DNA from: Marinobacter sediminum
GTDB taxonomy: Bacteria; Pseudomonadota; Gammaproteobacteria; Pseudomonadales; Oleiphilaceae
DNA: 64,000 bases
Direction of reading: 5' to 3'
NCBI RefSeq assembly: GCF_023657445.1
Contig: NZ_JAGTWY010000001.1
Span: forward strand, 1,984,001-2,048,000
The notes beneath the pieces are model-generated. The model was not told the origin of the DNA, ran no database searches, and saw only the letters and a program-made list of their open reading frames with translations. Below, piece after piece: positions 50,714-58,642 of this stretch. The translations under genes were made by a program, and so were the position numbers. Within the stretch, counting starts at the first letter, position 1; each line of letters begins with the position of its first letter.

Positions 50714-51559
50714 CTAATCAGCCGGCTGCCAATGCACCCAGGCAGCCTCGTAGCTCGCAACAGCCGTACCGTCCGGTTCACTCGGGTAGTGCCGACACAT
50801 TTCACGGACACGGCCGGGGGCGGTCAAGGTTTTTCGGCGGGTCTCGTTCTTGAATCCTGCGCCCAACTGCCTCAGCTCAGCGGCGAGTGCCATCGGCGAG
50901 GCATAGGGCAGCGTTATGGTCTGAATCGCTAGAGAGGCACCGGGCAATTCAGCAGCAACCTGCTCTCGCAATGCAGCCTCGGACTCGAACCGGTTCACAT
51001 GCTCTTGCCCCGGATCGGCTATGGCCCAGGCCTGCTTTAGCTCCCGAAGCGTCCCATCCAACAGCGTAGAGAGCATCAGGCGCCCGCCCGGCCTGAGCAG
51101 CCGCTTACACTCAGCGAGTACCGGGCGGGGATCACTGCACCACTGAATCATCAGATTACTGAAAACGAGATCAAAACTCCGGTCATGCAACGGCAAAGCT
51201 TCAGCATCCGCGATGACCCACTCAATCATCGCACCATCATTTTCGCCCGCCTGCCGGATCATGCCAGGGGAGAGATCAACACCGGTCACCTGACCTGCAG
51301 GCCATGCTTGAGACAACCGCCTCGTAAACCAGCCTGTTCCGCAGCCAAGGTCCAGTATTCTAAGAGGCTCGCCGTCGGAGTCCGCCTCCAGCGCTTCGAG
51401 CATCGCGCGCCCCATTTGCCGCTGCAACCGGGAGGCGCCCTCGTAGGTTTTACTGGCATTCCCGAATTGCTTCGCAATGATGGACTTTTGGGCAATCGGT
51501 GGTGCCGAATGGTCAGTCAAGGACCGTGATCCGGCAAAACATGAGTAGGCTGCCGTCAT
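50714..51559 (-). CDS. bioC: Malonyl-ACP O-methyltransferase BioC
   Basis: 281-residue SAM-dependent methyltransferase that caps malonyl-ACP so the fatty-acid machinery can build the pimeloyl chain. The SAM motif is RILDLGCGTGWFTRRL; KQFGNASKTYEGASRLQRQM near the N-terminus and SNLMIQWCSDPRPVLAECKR are BioC signatures. The start overlaps the bioF stop (ATGA). No bioH or other pimeloyl-ACP methyl esterase gene is between bioF and bioC or elsewhere in the window, so the demethylating step must be encoded elsewhere. Confidence 0.92.
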   Translation of the reverse strand: MTAAYSCFAGSRSLTDHSAPPIAQKSIIAKQFGNASKTYEGASRLQRQMGRAMLEALEADSDGEPLRILDLGCGTGWFTRRLSQAWPAGQVTGVDLSPGMIRQAGENDGAMIEWVIADAEALPLHDRSFDLVFSNLMIQWCSDPRPVLAECKRLLRPGGRLMLSTLLDGTLRELKQAWAIADPGQEHVNRFESEAALREQVAAELPGASLAIQTITLPYASPMALAAELRQLGAGFKNETRRKTLTAPGRVREMCRHYPSEPDGTAVASYEAAWVHWQPAD

Positions 51560-52731
51560 ACCGCGATATCCGGCTCCGCCAGCAAATGGCGGCATTCTGA
51601 CAATGCCCGCAAAAGACGATCCAGGTCCGACTTGCTGTGAGCCGCACTGAGGGTAACCCGCAATCGGGCCTCACCTGCTGGCACCGTGGGCGGCCGAATA
51701 GCAATCACCAAAAAGCCCCGCTCTTCCAGCGCCCGACTCAATTCAAGCGCAGACCAGTTGTTGCCCACCATAATGGGCTGGATCGGCGTCTCGGAGGGCA
51801 TCAGTTCATACCCCATGGCAGACGCCTGTTCACGAAACACAGCCACAAGCTCCCGAAGATGCTGGCGGCGCTCATCGTCTCGCTCAATCAGATCAATGCT
51901 GGCGCAGGTGGCCGTGGCAATAGCGGGCGGCATCGCGGTGGTGTAAATATAGGTCCGCGCTTTCTGGACCAGGTAGTCAATCAGCACCGAGGAGCCGGCC
52001 ACAAAGGCACCACTGGTGCCCACCGCCTTTCCGAGGGTACCAATCAGCACGGGCACATCCTCTTCGGACATGCCCTGTTCAGCGACGCTGCCACGCCCCT
52101 GGGGACCGAGCACACCGATACCGTGGGCATCATCGACCACCAGCAGGGCATCGTGGGTTCTGCACACCCGCGCCAACTCTTTCAACCGCGCAACATCACC
52201 ATCCATACTGAACACGCCATCCGTCACCACCAACTTGTGGCCGGATGTCTGCGCCAGCATTGCCTCAAGCTCCGCCATATCCCCATGGGCATAGCGCCGG
52301 ACCTTGGCACGACTGAGAATGCAGCCATCAATGATCGAGGCGTGATTGAGGCGGTCAGAAAAAATCGTATCCCCACGCCCGGCCAGAGCTGAAATAACAC
52401 CCATGTTTGCCATATAGCCGGTGGAGAAAAACAACGCAGAGCTGCGACCGGTAAACCTGGCGAGCCGTTGCTCCAACTGATGGTGCGCATCGTGATGGCC
52501 ACAGATTAGGTGTGACGATGCACCACCAAGCCCTGTTTCAGGCAGGGCATTGCGAAGCGCTTCGATATTGGCGGGATGATTCGCTAGCCCGAGGTAATCG
52601 TTACTGCAGAATGACAACAACGGCTTGCCATCAGAGGTTAATACCGGCTGCTGAGGGCCTGAAATCTGGCGACGGGTCCGATAGAGCCCGGCTTGTTTTC
52701 TCTGGGCAAGCTCGCCTTCAAAATCACGCAA
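51556..52731 (-). CDS. bioF: 8-amino-7-oxononanoate synthase
   Basis: PLP-dependent alpha-oxoamine synthase that condenses pimeloyl-ACP/CoA with alanine, 391 residues from the proposed start. FCSNDYLGLANHP, SGYMANMGVISALAGRGDTI, VDDAHGIGVLGPQGRGS and the PLP lysine in IGTLGKAVGTSGAF are seen. I choose TTG at 52729-52731 (LRDFEGELAQRKQAGLYRTR), preceded by GGGGTG; upstream the frame is open for 51 more codons, but those run through a palindromic repeat and have no homology to BioF. Downstream of bioB, coupled to bioC. Confidence 0.93.
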   Translation of the reverse strand: MRDFEGELAQRKQAGLYRTRRQISGPQQPVLTSDGKPLLSFCSNDYLGLANHPANIEALRNALPETGLGGASSHLICGHHDAHHQLEQRLARFTGRSSALFFSTGYMANMGVISALAGRGDTIFSDRLNHASIIDGCILSRAKVRRYAHGDMAELEAMLAQTSGHKLVVTDGVFSMDGDVARLKELARVCRTHDALLVVDDAHGIGVLGPQGRGSVAEQGMSEEDVPVLIGTLGKAVGTSGAFVAGSSVLIDYLVQKARTYIYTTAMPPAIATATCASIDLIERDDERRQHLRELVAVFREQASAMGYELMPSETPIQPIMVGNNWSALELSRALEERGFLVIAIRPPTVPAGEARLRVTLSAAHSKSDLDRLLRALSECRHLLAEPDIAV

Positions 52732-52762
52732 AATTACACCCCGCGATCTACTCGTAATCTGG

Positions 52763-52872
52763 GCACCGGGCGGGCAAGGCTTCCCGGGATTGTGTGAAGC
52801 CAGGGACGGCTTCACCCAAGCGCACATGGATGTGCTCGTAGCGTATCCCGGGAAGCCTTGCCCGTTCGGTGC
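52763..52872. repeat. Palindromic element folding as a three-way junction, between bioB and bioF
   Basis: Outer arms 52763-52790 and 52845-52872 match as inverted repeats at 26 of 28 positions, with 20 consecutive perfect pairs (52771-52790 with 52845-52864). The 54 bases between them hold two further perfect hairpins: GTGAAGCC/GGCTTCAC (52794-52801 with 52808-52815) and GCACAT/ATGTGC (52822-52827 with 52830-52835). The whole element, about 110 bases, nearly fills the gap between bioB and bioF in one operon. It looks like a REP/BIME-type or MITE-like dispersed element; no second copy is in this window. In RNA it would protect or separate the bioB message. Confidence 0.85.
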
Positions 52873-52895
52873 TTCCCGGAACATAGCCTACCAAC

Positions 52896-53972
52896 TCAGG
52901 ATGCAGCAGATTCCCGCGTAGCGTCATAGAACATATGGCGCGTCGCCTCATACTCTACCGCTTCGGAAATTGCCTCTTCCTCCTGCTCTTCGGACGCACA
53001 CTGCTCCCGCTGCTCCGGACGAATGCCCAGGCGACGGAAAAGTTCCATATCGGCATCCGCCTCCGGATTGGCAGTGGTCAGCAGCTTCTCACCGTAGAAA
53101 ATCGAGTTGGCTCCGGCCATAAAGCACAACGCCTGCATTTGCTCATTCATATTCTCCCGCCCCGCGGAGAGGCGAACATGAGACGCGGGCATCATGATAC
53201 GGGCAATAGCGATGATACGAACGAAATCAAATGGATCCAGGTCTTCAACATTCTCCATCGGCGTGCCCTTGACCTTCACCAGCATATTCACCGGCACGCT
53301 CTCGGGGTGGTGCGGCAGGTTTGCCAGCTGGACCAACAGCCCGACCCGGTCATCTTCGTCCTCACCCATACCCATAATGCCGCCACAGCATACTTTCATG
53401 CCGGCCTTACGAACGTTTTCCAGAGTATCCAGACGATCCTGATAGGTACGGGTGGTAATGATATGGCTGTAATACCTCTCAGAGGTATCCAGGTTATGGT
53501 TGTAATAATCCAGTCCGGCATCCGCGAGTTCTTTTGCCTGATGTTCCTCCAACATGCCAAGAGTCATACAGGTTTCAAGCCCCAGGGATTTAACCTGTTC
53601 AACCATATCAAGGACATAGGGCATGTCTTTTTTCGACGGACTACGCCAGGCAGCGCCCATACAGAACCGGGACGCGCCCTTATCTTTGGCAGCCCGGGCT
53701 TCGGCAACGACCTTTTCAATTTCAAGCAGTTTCTCTTTTTCCAGCCCGGTATTGTAATGCCCGCTTTGTGGGCAGTACTTGCAGTCTTCCGGACACGCGC
53801 CCGTTTTGATCGACAGCAATGTGCTGACCTGGACCTCATTGGGATCAAAATGTTCGCGGTGCACACTCTGGGCGCGAAACAAAAGATCGTTGAAAGGCAA
53901 TTCAAAGAGTGCGCGTGCTTCCTGCAGCGTCCAGTCGTGACGGGGCGTATTGATGGGTGCTGTGGCGGTCAT
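52896..53972 (-). CDS. bioB: Biotin synthase
   Basis: 358-residue radical-SAM enzyme that inserts sulfur into dethiobiotin. The cluster motif is [50 protein letters not shown] and [20 protein letters not shown] are conserved, and the [2Fe-2S] cluster residues follow. The C-terminal tail beyond [11 protein letters not shown] is acidic ([16 protein letters not shown]). The start [14 protein letters not shown] follows AGGA. First gene of bioBFCD; its upstream region holds two BirA-type operators and a good promoter. Confidence 0.97.
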   Translation of the reverse strand: MTATAPINTPRHDWTLQEARALFELPFNDLLFRAQSVHREHFDPNEVQVSTLLSIKTGACPEDCKYCPQSGHYNTGLEKEKLLEIEKVVAEARAAKDKGASRFCMGAAWRSPSKKDMPYVLDMVEQVKSLGLETCMTLGMLEEHQAKELADAGLDYYNHNLDTSERYYSHIITTRTYQDRLDTLENVRKAGMKVCCGGIMGMGEDEDDRVGLLVQLANLPHHPESVPVNMLVKVKGTPMENVEDLDPFDFVRIIAIARIMMPASHVRLSAGRENMNEQMQALCFMAGANSIFYGEKLLTTANPEADADMELFRRLGIRPEQREQCASEEQEEEAISEAVEYEATRHMFYDATRESAAS

Positions 53973-53981
53973 GGGGAAGTC

Positions 53982-54013
53982 CTGTTAACCTTTACCGGTG
54001 TCTGGGTTTACGG
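53982..54013. promoter_or_regulatory. BirA-type biotin operator, proximal site
   Basis: CTGTTAACC - 14 bases - GGTTTACGG. The Gram-negative BirA consensus is TTGTAAACC-N14/15-GGTTTACAA; each half matches seven of nine positions and the spacing is exact. It sits in the bioB leader, about 10 bases upstream of the bioB ATG and just downstream of the predicted transcription start. Confidence 0.7.
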
Positions 54014-54022
54014 ATAAAACAG

Positions 54023-54050
54023 ATGATAAAGGGACTGAGCTTCCTGTCAA
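54023..54050 (-). promoter_or_regulatory. Sigma-70 promoter of the bioBFCD operon
   Basis: On the minus strand, TTGACA (54045-54050), a 16-base spacer, and TATCAT (54023-54028). A perfect -35 and a five-of-six -10, about 50 bases before the bioB ATG. The -35 lies within the proximal half-site of the distal BirA operator, so repressor binding would block polymerase. Confidence 0.75.
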
Positions 54051-54757
54051 CCTTAATGGACGCAAAGGTTAACAGGGAAAGATCGGCAGGCTTGTGCGTC
54101 GCCTGCCTTTCAAGCAATGCGTTCAATGGCTTATGCATGCCCTGCCATGCTGACCTGCCCATTAACCGATGGCATTGCCGAGCCTGTGCTTTACCGCTCC
54201 CATACGCTGCAACCGGTCTTATGTGTGGAGACTGCCTGGCATCACCACCACCGTTTTCCCGCACTGTTATTCCCTGGCGCTATCAGTTTCCGGTAGATGG
54301 CATGATCGCCCGATACAAATACAACGGGCTGCGAAAGTTTTCCAGACCCCTGATCGCCGGCCTTGGCCAGCACCTGAGCAAACATCTCAGGCAAAAAGAC
54401 GCTATCACCCCGGAACTGCTGATACCGGCCCCCATGCACAGACAACGCCGAAGAAAACGTGGCTTTAATCAGGCACAGGAAATTGCTGAACAGCTTGGCA
54501 GGGAGCTCGGTATACCTGTCGCCGGCGGACTGGTTCGAAGGCGTCGCAAGGTGCGGGCACAGCGGGAGCTGAACCGGGAGCAACGACTGGCTAACCTTCG
54601 TGGCGTTTTTGAAATTTCGGGCCCGGTGCCAGGCCAGGTTGCAATCGTGGATGATGTGGTAACGACCGGAGCGACTGTGCGGGTACTGGCTGAAACATTG
54701 AAAAAAGCGGGAGCCGTGGATGTTCAGGTTTGGGCGCTTGCCCGGACCCCCGGTTAA
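54023..54757 (+). CDS. comF: ComF-family phosphoribosyltransferase-like protein
   Basis: About 244 residues. N-terminal zinc-finger cysteines (LCVACLSSNAFNGLCMPCHA, HCRACALPL, MCGDCLASPP) and a C-terminal phosphoribosyltransferase fold with the PRPP motif VAIVDDVVTTGATV and MHRQRRRKRGFNQAQEIAEQ. ComF (GntX) proteins act in DNA uptake or in use of extracellular DNA/gluconate contexts; the biochemical role is unsettled. The start is uncertain: ATG 54023 coincides with the -10 element of the divergent bioB promoter and has a weak ribosome-binding site; ATG 54056 is an alternative. Its stop overlaps the convergent oxidoreductase gene by four bases. Confidence 0.88.
   Translation: MIKGLSFLSTLMDAKVNRERSAGLCVACLSSNAFNGLCMPCHADLPINRWHCRACALPLPYAATGLMCGDCLASPPPFSRTVIPWRYQFPVDGMIARYKYNGLRKFSRPLIAGLGQHLSKHLRQKDAITPELLIPAPMHRQRRRKRGFNQAQEIAEQLGRELGIPVAGGLVRRRRKVRAQRELNREQRLANLRGVFEISGPVPGQVAIVDDVVTTGATVRVLAETLKKAGAVDVQVWALARTPG
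54044..54075. promoter_or_regulatory. BirA-type biotin operator, distal site
   Basis: CTGTCAACC - 14 bases - GGTTAACAG; the halves are inverted repeats at eight of nine positions and match the BirA consensus seven of nine each, with the exact N14 spacing. It overlaps the -35 of the bioB promoter and falls inside the predicted 5' coding part of comF. Confidence 0.75.
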
Positions 54758-55863
54758 ACCAGCCTGGCTTTCACTAAATCTGCAATTGCCAGGCAAGATG
54801 TAAGGCCAGGCGACTCTATCCCGAAGAGGTTCACCAAGCCCTCAACACCATGTTCCCCGGGCCCATCAATCCTGAAATCGGAGAAGCCGCCATCGGGACC
54901 TTTCAGTTTCGGCCGGACACCCGCGTAGGCAGGCTGAAGCCGATTCGGATCGAGTGCTGGCCACCACGACCGGATGCCCGTGATAAAGGATCGAACGCGG
55001 TGCGGATCAACGGTGTAGTCCTCCTGGTCAATCCACTCGACATCCGGCCCAAACCGGGCCTGCCCGGCAAGATCCAGCGTGAGATGAACACCAAGGCCAC
55101 CAGGTTCCGGAACTGGGTAAATAAGGTGATTGAAAGGATGACGGCCACTGTAGCTGAAATAAACACCCCGGGCGTACCATTGATCAGGTTTGCATTCAGC
55201 GGGAAGGCCCTGCCAGTCCCGGGCCAGGGGAATGGCACCAAGCCCTGCAGCATTGATAACGTTTTCAGCCTCAAGAATGCAGGGCATGCTACCGCCTACC
55301 ACCAGACGGTGACGATTCCCGTTCACCTCTGCACCCATCACACGCGCCCTCAATACAAGCTGGCCCCCGGCATCTTCCACTTCTCCGAGCAGAGAAAGCA
55401 TCAGGCCATGGGTGTCAAGGATACCGGTTTCAGCAGACCAGAGTCCCGCTGCAACCCGGATGTCCGGAATCCTGTCAGCCACAAAAGCACCGTCAAACAG
55501 CTCCAGAGCGACACCGTTACTCGCTGCCCCGTCCTTGATGGTTTCAAGCCTTCCGGATTGTTCGAGGTCGGTGGCAACCACCCACTTGCCACACTTGCGA
55601 TATGCCACCTTATGGCTTTCGCAATATTCATAAAGCAGCCGACGGCCATCTACGCACAACCGGGCCTTCAGGCTGCTTTCCGGATAATAGATTCCGGCAT
55701 GAATAACTTCACTGTTTCGGGACGATATCCCCTCACCAAAACGATCGCCCGCTTCAAGGACCAGAACCTCATGGCCTTCGAGTGCCAGTGCACGGGCCAC
55801 CGACAGACCGACCACGCCGGCGCCAATGACGACCGTCTGGGTTTCAAGAACTTCCTGTGACAC
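54754..55863 (-). CDS. FAD-dependent oxidoreductase (DAO family, LhgO-like)
   Basis: 369-residue flavoprotein. The N-terminal Rossmann dinucleotide motif is VVIGAGVVGLSVARALALEG followed by the acidic LVLEAGD; GEGISSRNSEVIHAGIYYPE and the C-terminal FGIESPGLTSCLAIADLV are typical of L-2-hydroxyglutarate dehydrogenase/oxidase (LhgO/YgaF) relatives. Substrate is likely a 2-hydroxy acid, not proven. Single gene, convergent with comF and divergent from the unknown gene at 56.0 kb. Confidence 0.88.
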   Translation of the reverse strand: MSQEVLETQTVVIGAGVVGLSVARALALEGHEVLVLEAGDRFGEGISSRNSEVIHAGIYYPESSLKARLCVDGRRLLYEYCESHKVAYRKCGKWVVATDLEQSGRLETIKDGAASNGVALELFDGAFVADRIPDIRVAAGLWSAETGILDTHGLMLSLLGEVEDAGGQLVLRARVMGAEVNGNRHRLVVGGSMPCILEAENVINAAGLGAIPLARDWQGLPAECKPDQWYARGVYFSYSGRHPFNHLIYPVPEPGGLGVHLTLDLAGQARFGPDVEWIDQEDYTVDPHRVRSFITGIRSWWPALDPNRLQPAYAGVRPKLKGPDGGFSDFRIDGPGEHGVEGLVNLFGIESPGLTSCLAIADLVKARLV

Positions 55864-56014
55864 TCAATCGCCCTCCAGCGCTTAACACCCTGACCGATAG
55901 CGAATATCCTATCCGTATGTATGTCGGAAAAACCAGTGCCAGCCAGTCCATGACATTACGCTGAACGACATACGGGTTATACTGCCCCTCTGTAAGAGGT
56001 GCATGGAGCCTGGA

Positions 56015-56440
56015 ATGATGTCTGACAGGAAGCAGTTTTTTCTGGTTATGATTGTGGCTACCCTATTTGTCGGTTGGCTGGGGTGGCGTGGTTTTGAAGT
56101 TATCAGTCTGAACGAACGGCTGAAAACCGATGACATGGTCGCCAATTATCCATACCAGCACAGAGTACTGAGAGTTGACGGCGATACCGCCATCATGAGC
56201 TCACTACGTTCCCATACAACGTCTACCCAGAAAGCTCTTGGCGCCATATTCCCTAGCATGCGCAACCTGGGCGACAGTCACAGAGACTGGCAGAGAGCGG
56301 AGCGTGAACTGGCTCAGGTTCAGGCCCGAGCGGGGGATATTGTCCTCGGCACTTCAGGTATAAACCGGATTCGCTGGGAACTGGATGAAAACTGGTACCA
56401 TCTTCAGTCGATGAACTCCAAATACGACACAGGGCTCTGA
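56015..56440 (+). CDS. Membrane-anchored protein of unknown function
   Basis: 141 residues: a short basic N-terminus, one transmembrane helix (about 7-24, FFLVMIVATLFVGWLGWRGF), and a soluble, presumably periplasmic part rich in Arg, Asp and Ser with RSHTTSTQKALGAIFPSMRN and a helical DWQRAERELAQVQARAGDIV. I do not recognise the family. ATG 56015 with GGAG six bases upstream is preferred to ATG 56003. It stands 10 bases before srkA and may share its transcript, which is the only functional hint. A TATACT at 55978-55983 may be a -10 element. Confidence 0.7.
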   Translation: MMSDRKQFFLVMIVATLFVGWLGWRGFEVISLNERLKTDDMVANYPYQHRVLRVDGDTAIMSSLRSHTTSTQKALGAIFPSMRNLGDSHRDWQRAERELAQVQARAGDIVLGTSGINRIRWELDENWYHLQSMNSKYDTGL

Positions 56441-56450
56441 AAATCTTTTT

Positions 56451-57467
56451 ATGACTCACGATCCGGCACTTGCTACATCGCCCCACCCCTACGACTCACT
56501 GAAACCCGATACCATTCTGGATGCCATGGAAGAGGCGGGCTTTGCGGTGAGCGGTCGCCTGTTCGCACTCAACAGCTATGAAAACAGGGTATACCAGGTT
56601 GGGCTGGATGAGGGCCCACCGGTGATCGCCAAGTTCTACCGTCCCGGGCGCTGGACGGAGTCGCAGATCCGGGAGGAGCATGAGTTTACCCTGGAGTTGC
56701 TGGACGCAGATATTCCCGTTGTCGCACCGCTGGCAATGCCTTCAGGAGACACACTGGGGCAGCATGGTGACTTTTTCTTTGCGGTTTTTTCCCAGCGTGG
56801 AGGGCAGGCTCCAGACGTCAGTGTTACCGACACCCTATACCGGCTCGGGCAGTGGCTGGGCCAACTGCACAATATTGGCGCAAAGAAACCCTTTGAACAT
56901 CGTCCCCGGTTTTCTCTGCTGGAAGGCATTGAGGCCAACAATCGGCTGCTGATCAAGGGCAACTGGATCCCGCAAGACTTGCGACCAGCCTGGGACAGCC
57001 TGATTCCGGACCTTATCCGTTATTGTGGCGCATGCATTGATGATACCGGTCCCGTTGAAAGCCTGCGACTCCACGGCGACTGTCACGCGGGCAACATTCT
57101 GTGCCGGGATGAACAGATGCTATTCGTGGATCTTGATGACTGTCGCTCCGGACCTGCCATCCAGGACATGTGGTTACTCCTGAATGGAGAGGATTCAGAG
57201 CGGGGGGCCCAACTGGGAGAACTTCTGGAGGGCTATGAAATGTTCCGTGACTTCAACCGGAGGGAACGTCACCTGATTGAACCATTGCGTTGTTACCGGC
57301 AGATCGCCCATTGCGCCTGGCTGGCAAAACGCTGGGATGACCCCGCCTTTCCCCGGTTTTTCCCGTGGTTTGCCCAACCAAGATTCTGGTCGGATCAGGT
57401 GCTGTCACTCCGGGAACAACTGGCCGCGCTGCAGGCGCCTTCGATCTCGCTCCCTGGCCAGTACTGA
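56451..57467 (+). CDS. srkA: Stress response kinase A (YihE/RdoA family)
   Basis: 338-residue Ser/Thr protein kinase of the APH-like fold; in E. coli it counteracts MazEF-linked programmed death and responds to envelope (Cpx) stress. LNSYENRVYQVGLDEGPPVI holds the ATP-binding strand with Lys in VIAKFYRPGRW; the catalytic loop is LHGDCHAGNILC and the metal motif MLFVDLDDCRSGPA. It ends with the YRQIAHCAWLAKRWDDPAFP segment of SrkA. Preceded by an anchored unknown and followed by another unknown, then cmoAB. Confidence 0.94.
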   Translation: MTHDPALATSPHPYDSLKPDTILDAMEEAGFAVSGRLFALNSYENRVYQVGLDEGPPVIAKFYRPGRWTESQIREEHEFTLELLDADIPVVAPLAMPSGDTLGQHGDFFFAVFSQRGGQAPDVSVTDTLYRLGQWLGQLHNIGAKKPFEHRPRFSLLEGIEANNRLLIKGNWIPQDLRPAWDSLIPDLIRYCGACIDDTGPVESLRLHGDCHAGNILCRDEQMLFVDLDDCRSGPAIQDMWLLLNGEDSERGAQLGELLEGYEMFRDFNRRERHLIEPLRCYRQIAHCAWLAKRWDDPAFPRFFPWFAQPRFWSDQVLSLREQLAALQAPSISLPGQY

Positions 57468-57500
57468 TAACTTCGTTTACTACCCCAACATGAGGAAAAC

Positions 57501-57869
57501 ATGAGCCAGAATGAGGCCCGCTATACCGTCCGCAGTCTGATTGTAACCGCCCTGGTTGCGATTGTAGGAACCGTATTGGCCCTGGAAGTCAGCGGCAGAA
57601 TTGACCATTCCGACAACAAGGATCACGTACCGGTCGGCGATTTTCAGGCGATTCATGTTACTCCGGACGAACCTTTCCGAATGTCGCCGAAGGCGTCCGA
57701 GCTTCATGCCGCCTGCGAGAACGGTTATCTCGCCGTTGCCGCGGACGTGGATCCGTCTTTCAGGGGCATTCTTGTGGACTACAAGAACCGTGGCGTACGT
57801 TGCGCCCGACCTTCACCGACAGCCCCAGCCGTGCCGGAGAATGCCGGGGAGCCTGCCGACGATGAGTAA
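57501..57869 (+). CDS. Hypothetical protein with N-terminal membrane anchor
   Basis: 122 residues. A transmembrane helix or uncleaved signal (about 12-29, LIVTALVAIVGTVLALEV) is followed by a soluble region (HVTPDEPFRMSPKASELHAA then CENGYLAVAADVDPSFRGIL) with two cysteines (CENGY, RCARP) and a Pro/Glu-rich tail. I do not recognise the family. The start has AGGAAA before it. It overlaps cmoA by eight bases and is 33 bases after srkA, so it is likely co-transcribed with cmoAB. Confidence 0.75.
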   Translation: MSQNEARYTVRSLIVTALVAIVGTVLALEVSGRIDHSDNKDHVPVGDFQAIHVTPDEPFRMSPKASELHAACENGYLAVAADVDPSFRGILVDYKNRGVRCARPSPTAPAVPENAGEPADDE

Positions 57870-58626
57870 ACCCAGCAGCCCTTCCAGGCCGCCGGAACAG
57901 CTGACGGACCGGCTCTTTGCCACCGAGCGTCGACCAGAAGATTTCCGTTTCGATGCATCGGTCGCTCGGGTTTTCCCCGACATGATTCGCCGTTCGGTTC
58001 CAGGCTATACCACCATCATTCCGATGATCGAGGTTATTACCGAGCAGTACGTCCAGGCCGGTTCCAACTGTTATGACCTTGGCTGCTCACTGGGGGCATC
58101 CGCGCTGGCAATGCGCCACGGCATTCCATACGAGAATTGCACCTTGGTTGGCGTTGATAATTCGAGCGCCATGATCGAGCGATGCGAACACCACATCGCA
58201 CTGGACGACAGTCCGCTGCCGGTTTCACTTCGTTGCGAGGACATTCTGGAGACAGAGCTCAGTAACGCCTCGGTGACAACGCTGAACTTCACGCTTCAGT
58301 TTGTTCCTCCAGAAGAGCGAGCCAACCTGCTCGCACGTATCGCCGGTGCGACGCGCCCGGGTGGCGTGTTAATACTGTCCGAAAAGATCCGCTTTGAGTC
58401 GGACGAGGAACAGGATACCCAGACCCGCCTGCACCATGAGTTCAAGCGTGCAAACGGCTATTCCGACCTGGAGATAAGCCAGAAGCGCTCGGCGATTGAA
58501 CAGGTGCTGATTCCGGAAACTCTCGCCACCCATAAAAAACGACTACTGGACGCCGGATTTGAGCAAGTCCTGGTCTGGTACCAGTGTTTCAACTTTGTCT
58601 CCATGCTGGCCATCAAGGCCGACTGA
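57862..58626 (+). CDS. cmoA: Carboxy-S-adenosyl-L-methionine synthase CmoA
   Basis: 254-residue enzyme that makes carboxy-SAM from SAM and prephenate, for wobble-uridine modification of tRNA. The motif I segment is NCYDLGCSLGASALAMRHGI; VGVDNSSAMIERCEHHI and NFTLQFVPPEERANLLARIA are conserved, and the end VLVWYQCFNFVSMLAIK is the family C-terminus. The start ATG 57862 is in the last codons of the preceding unknown gene. Confidence 0.96.
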   Translation: MSKPSSPSRPPEQLTDRLFATERRPEDFRFDASVARVFPDMIRRSVPGYTTIIPMIEVITEQYVQAGSNCYDLGCSLGASALAMRHGIPYENCTLVGVDNSSAMIERCEHHIALDDSPLPVSLRCEDILETELSNASVTTLNFTLQFVPPEERANLLARIAGATRPGGVLILSEKIRFESDEEQDTQTRLHHEFKRANGYSDLEISQKRSAIEQVLIPETLATHKKRLLDAGFEQVLVWYQCFNFVSMLAIKAD

Positions 58627-58642
58627 ACATACTCCGAGAACC

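Noticed and set aside
52732..52884. In-frame N-terminal extension of bioF by 51 codons
   Set aside because: The extension runs through the palindromic element and lacks BioF homology; TTG at 52729-52731 with GGGGTG upstream gives the family length.
52935..54017. 360-codon open frame opposite bioB
   Set aside because: bioB is unambiguous on the other strand with its own promoter; the antisense translation shows no family features.
54850..55860. 336-codon open frame opposite the FAD oxidoreductase
   Set aside because: The minus-strand gene has a clear Rossmann motif and family ends; the plus-strand frame has none.
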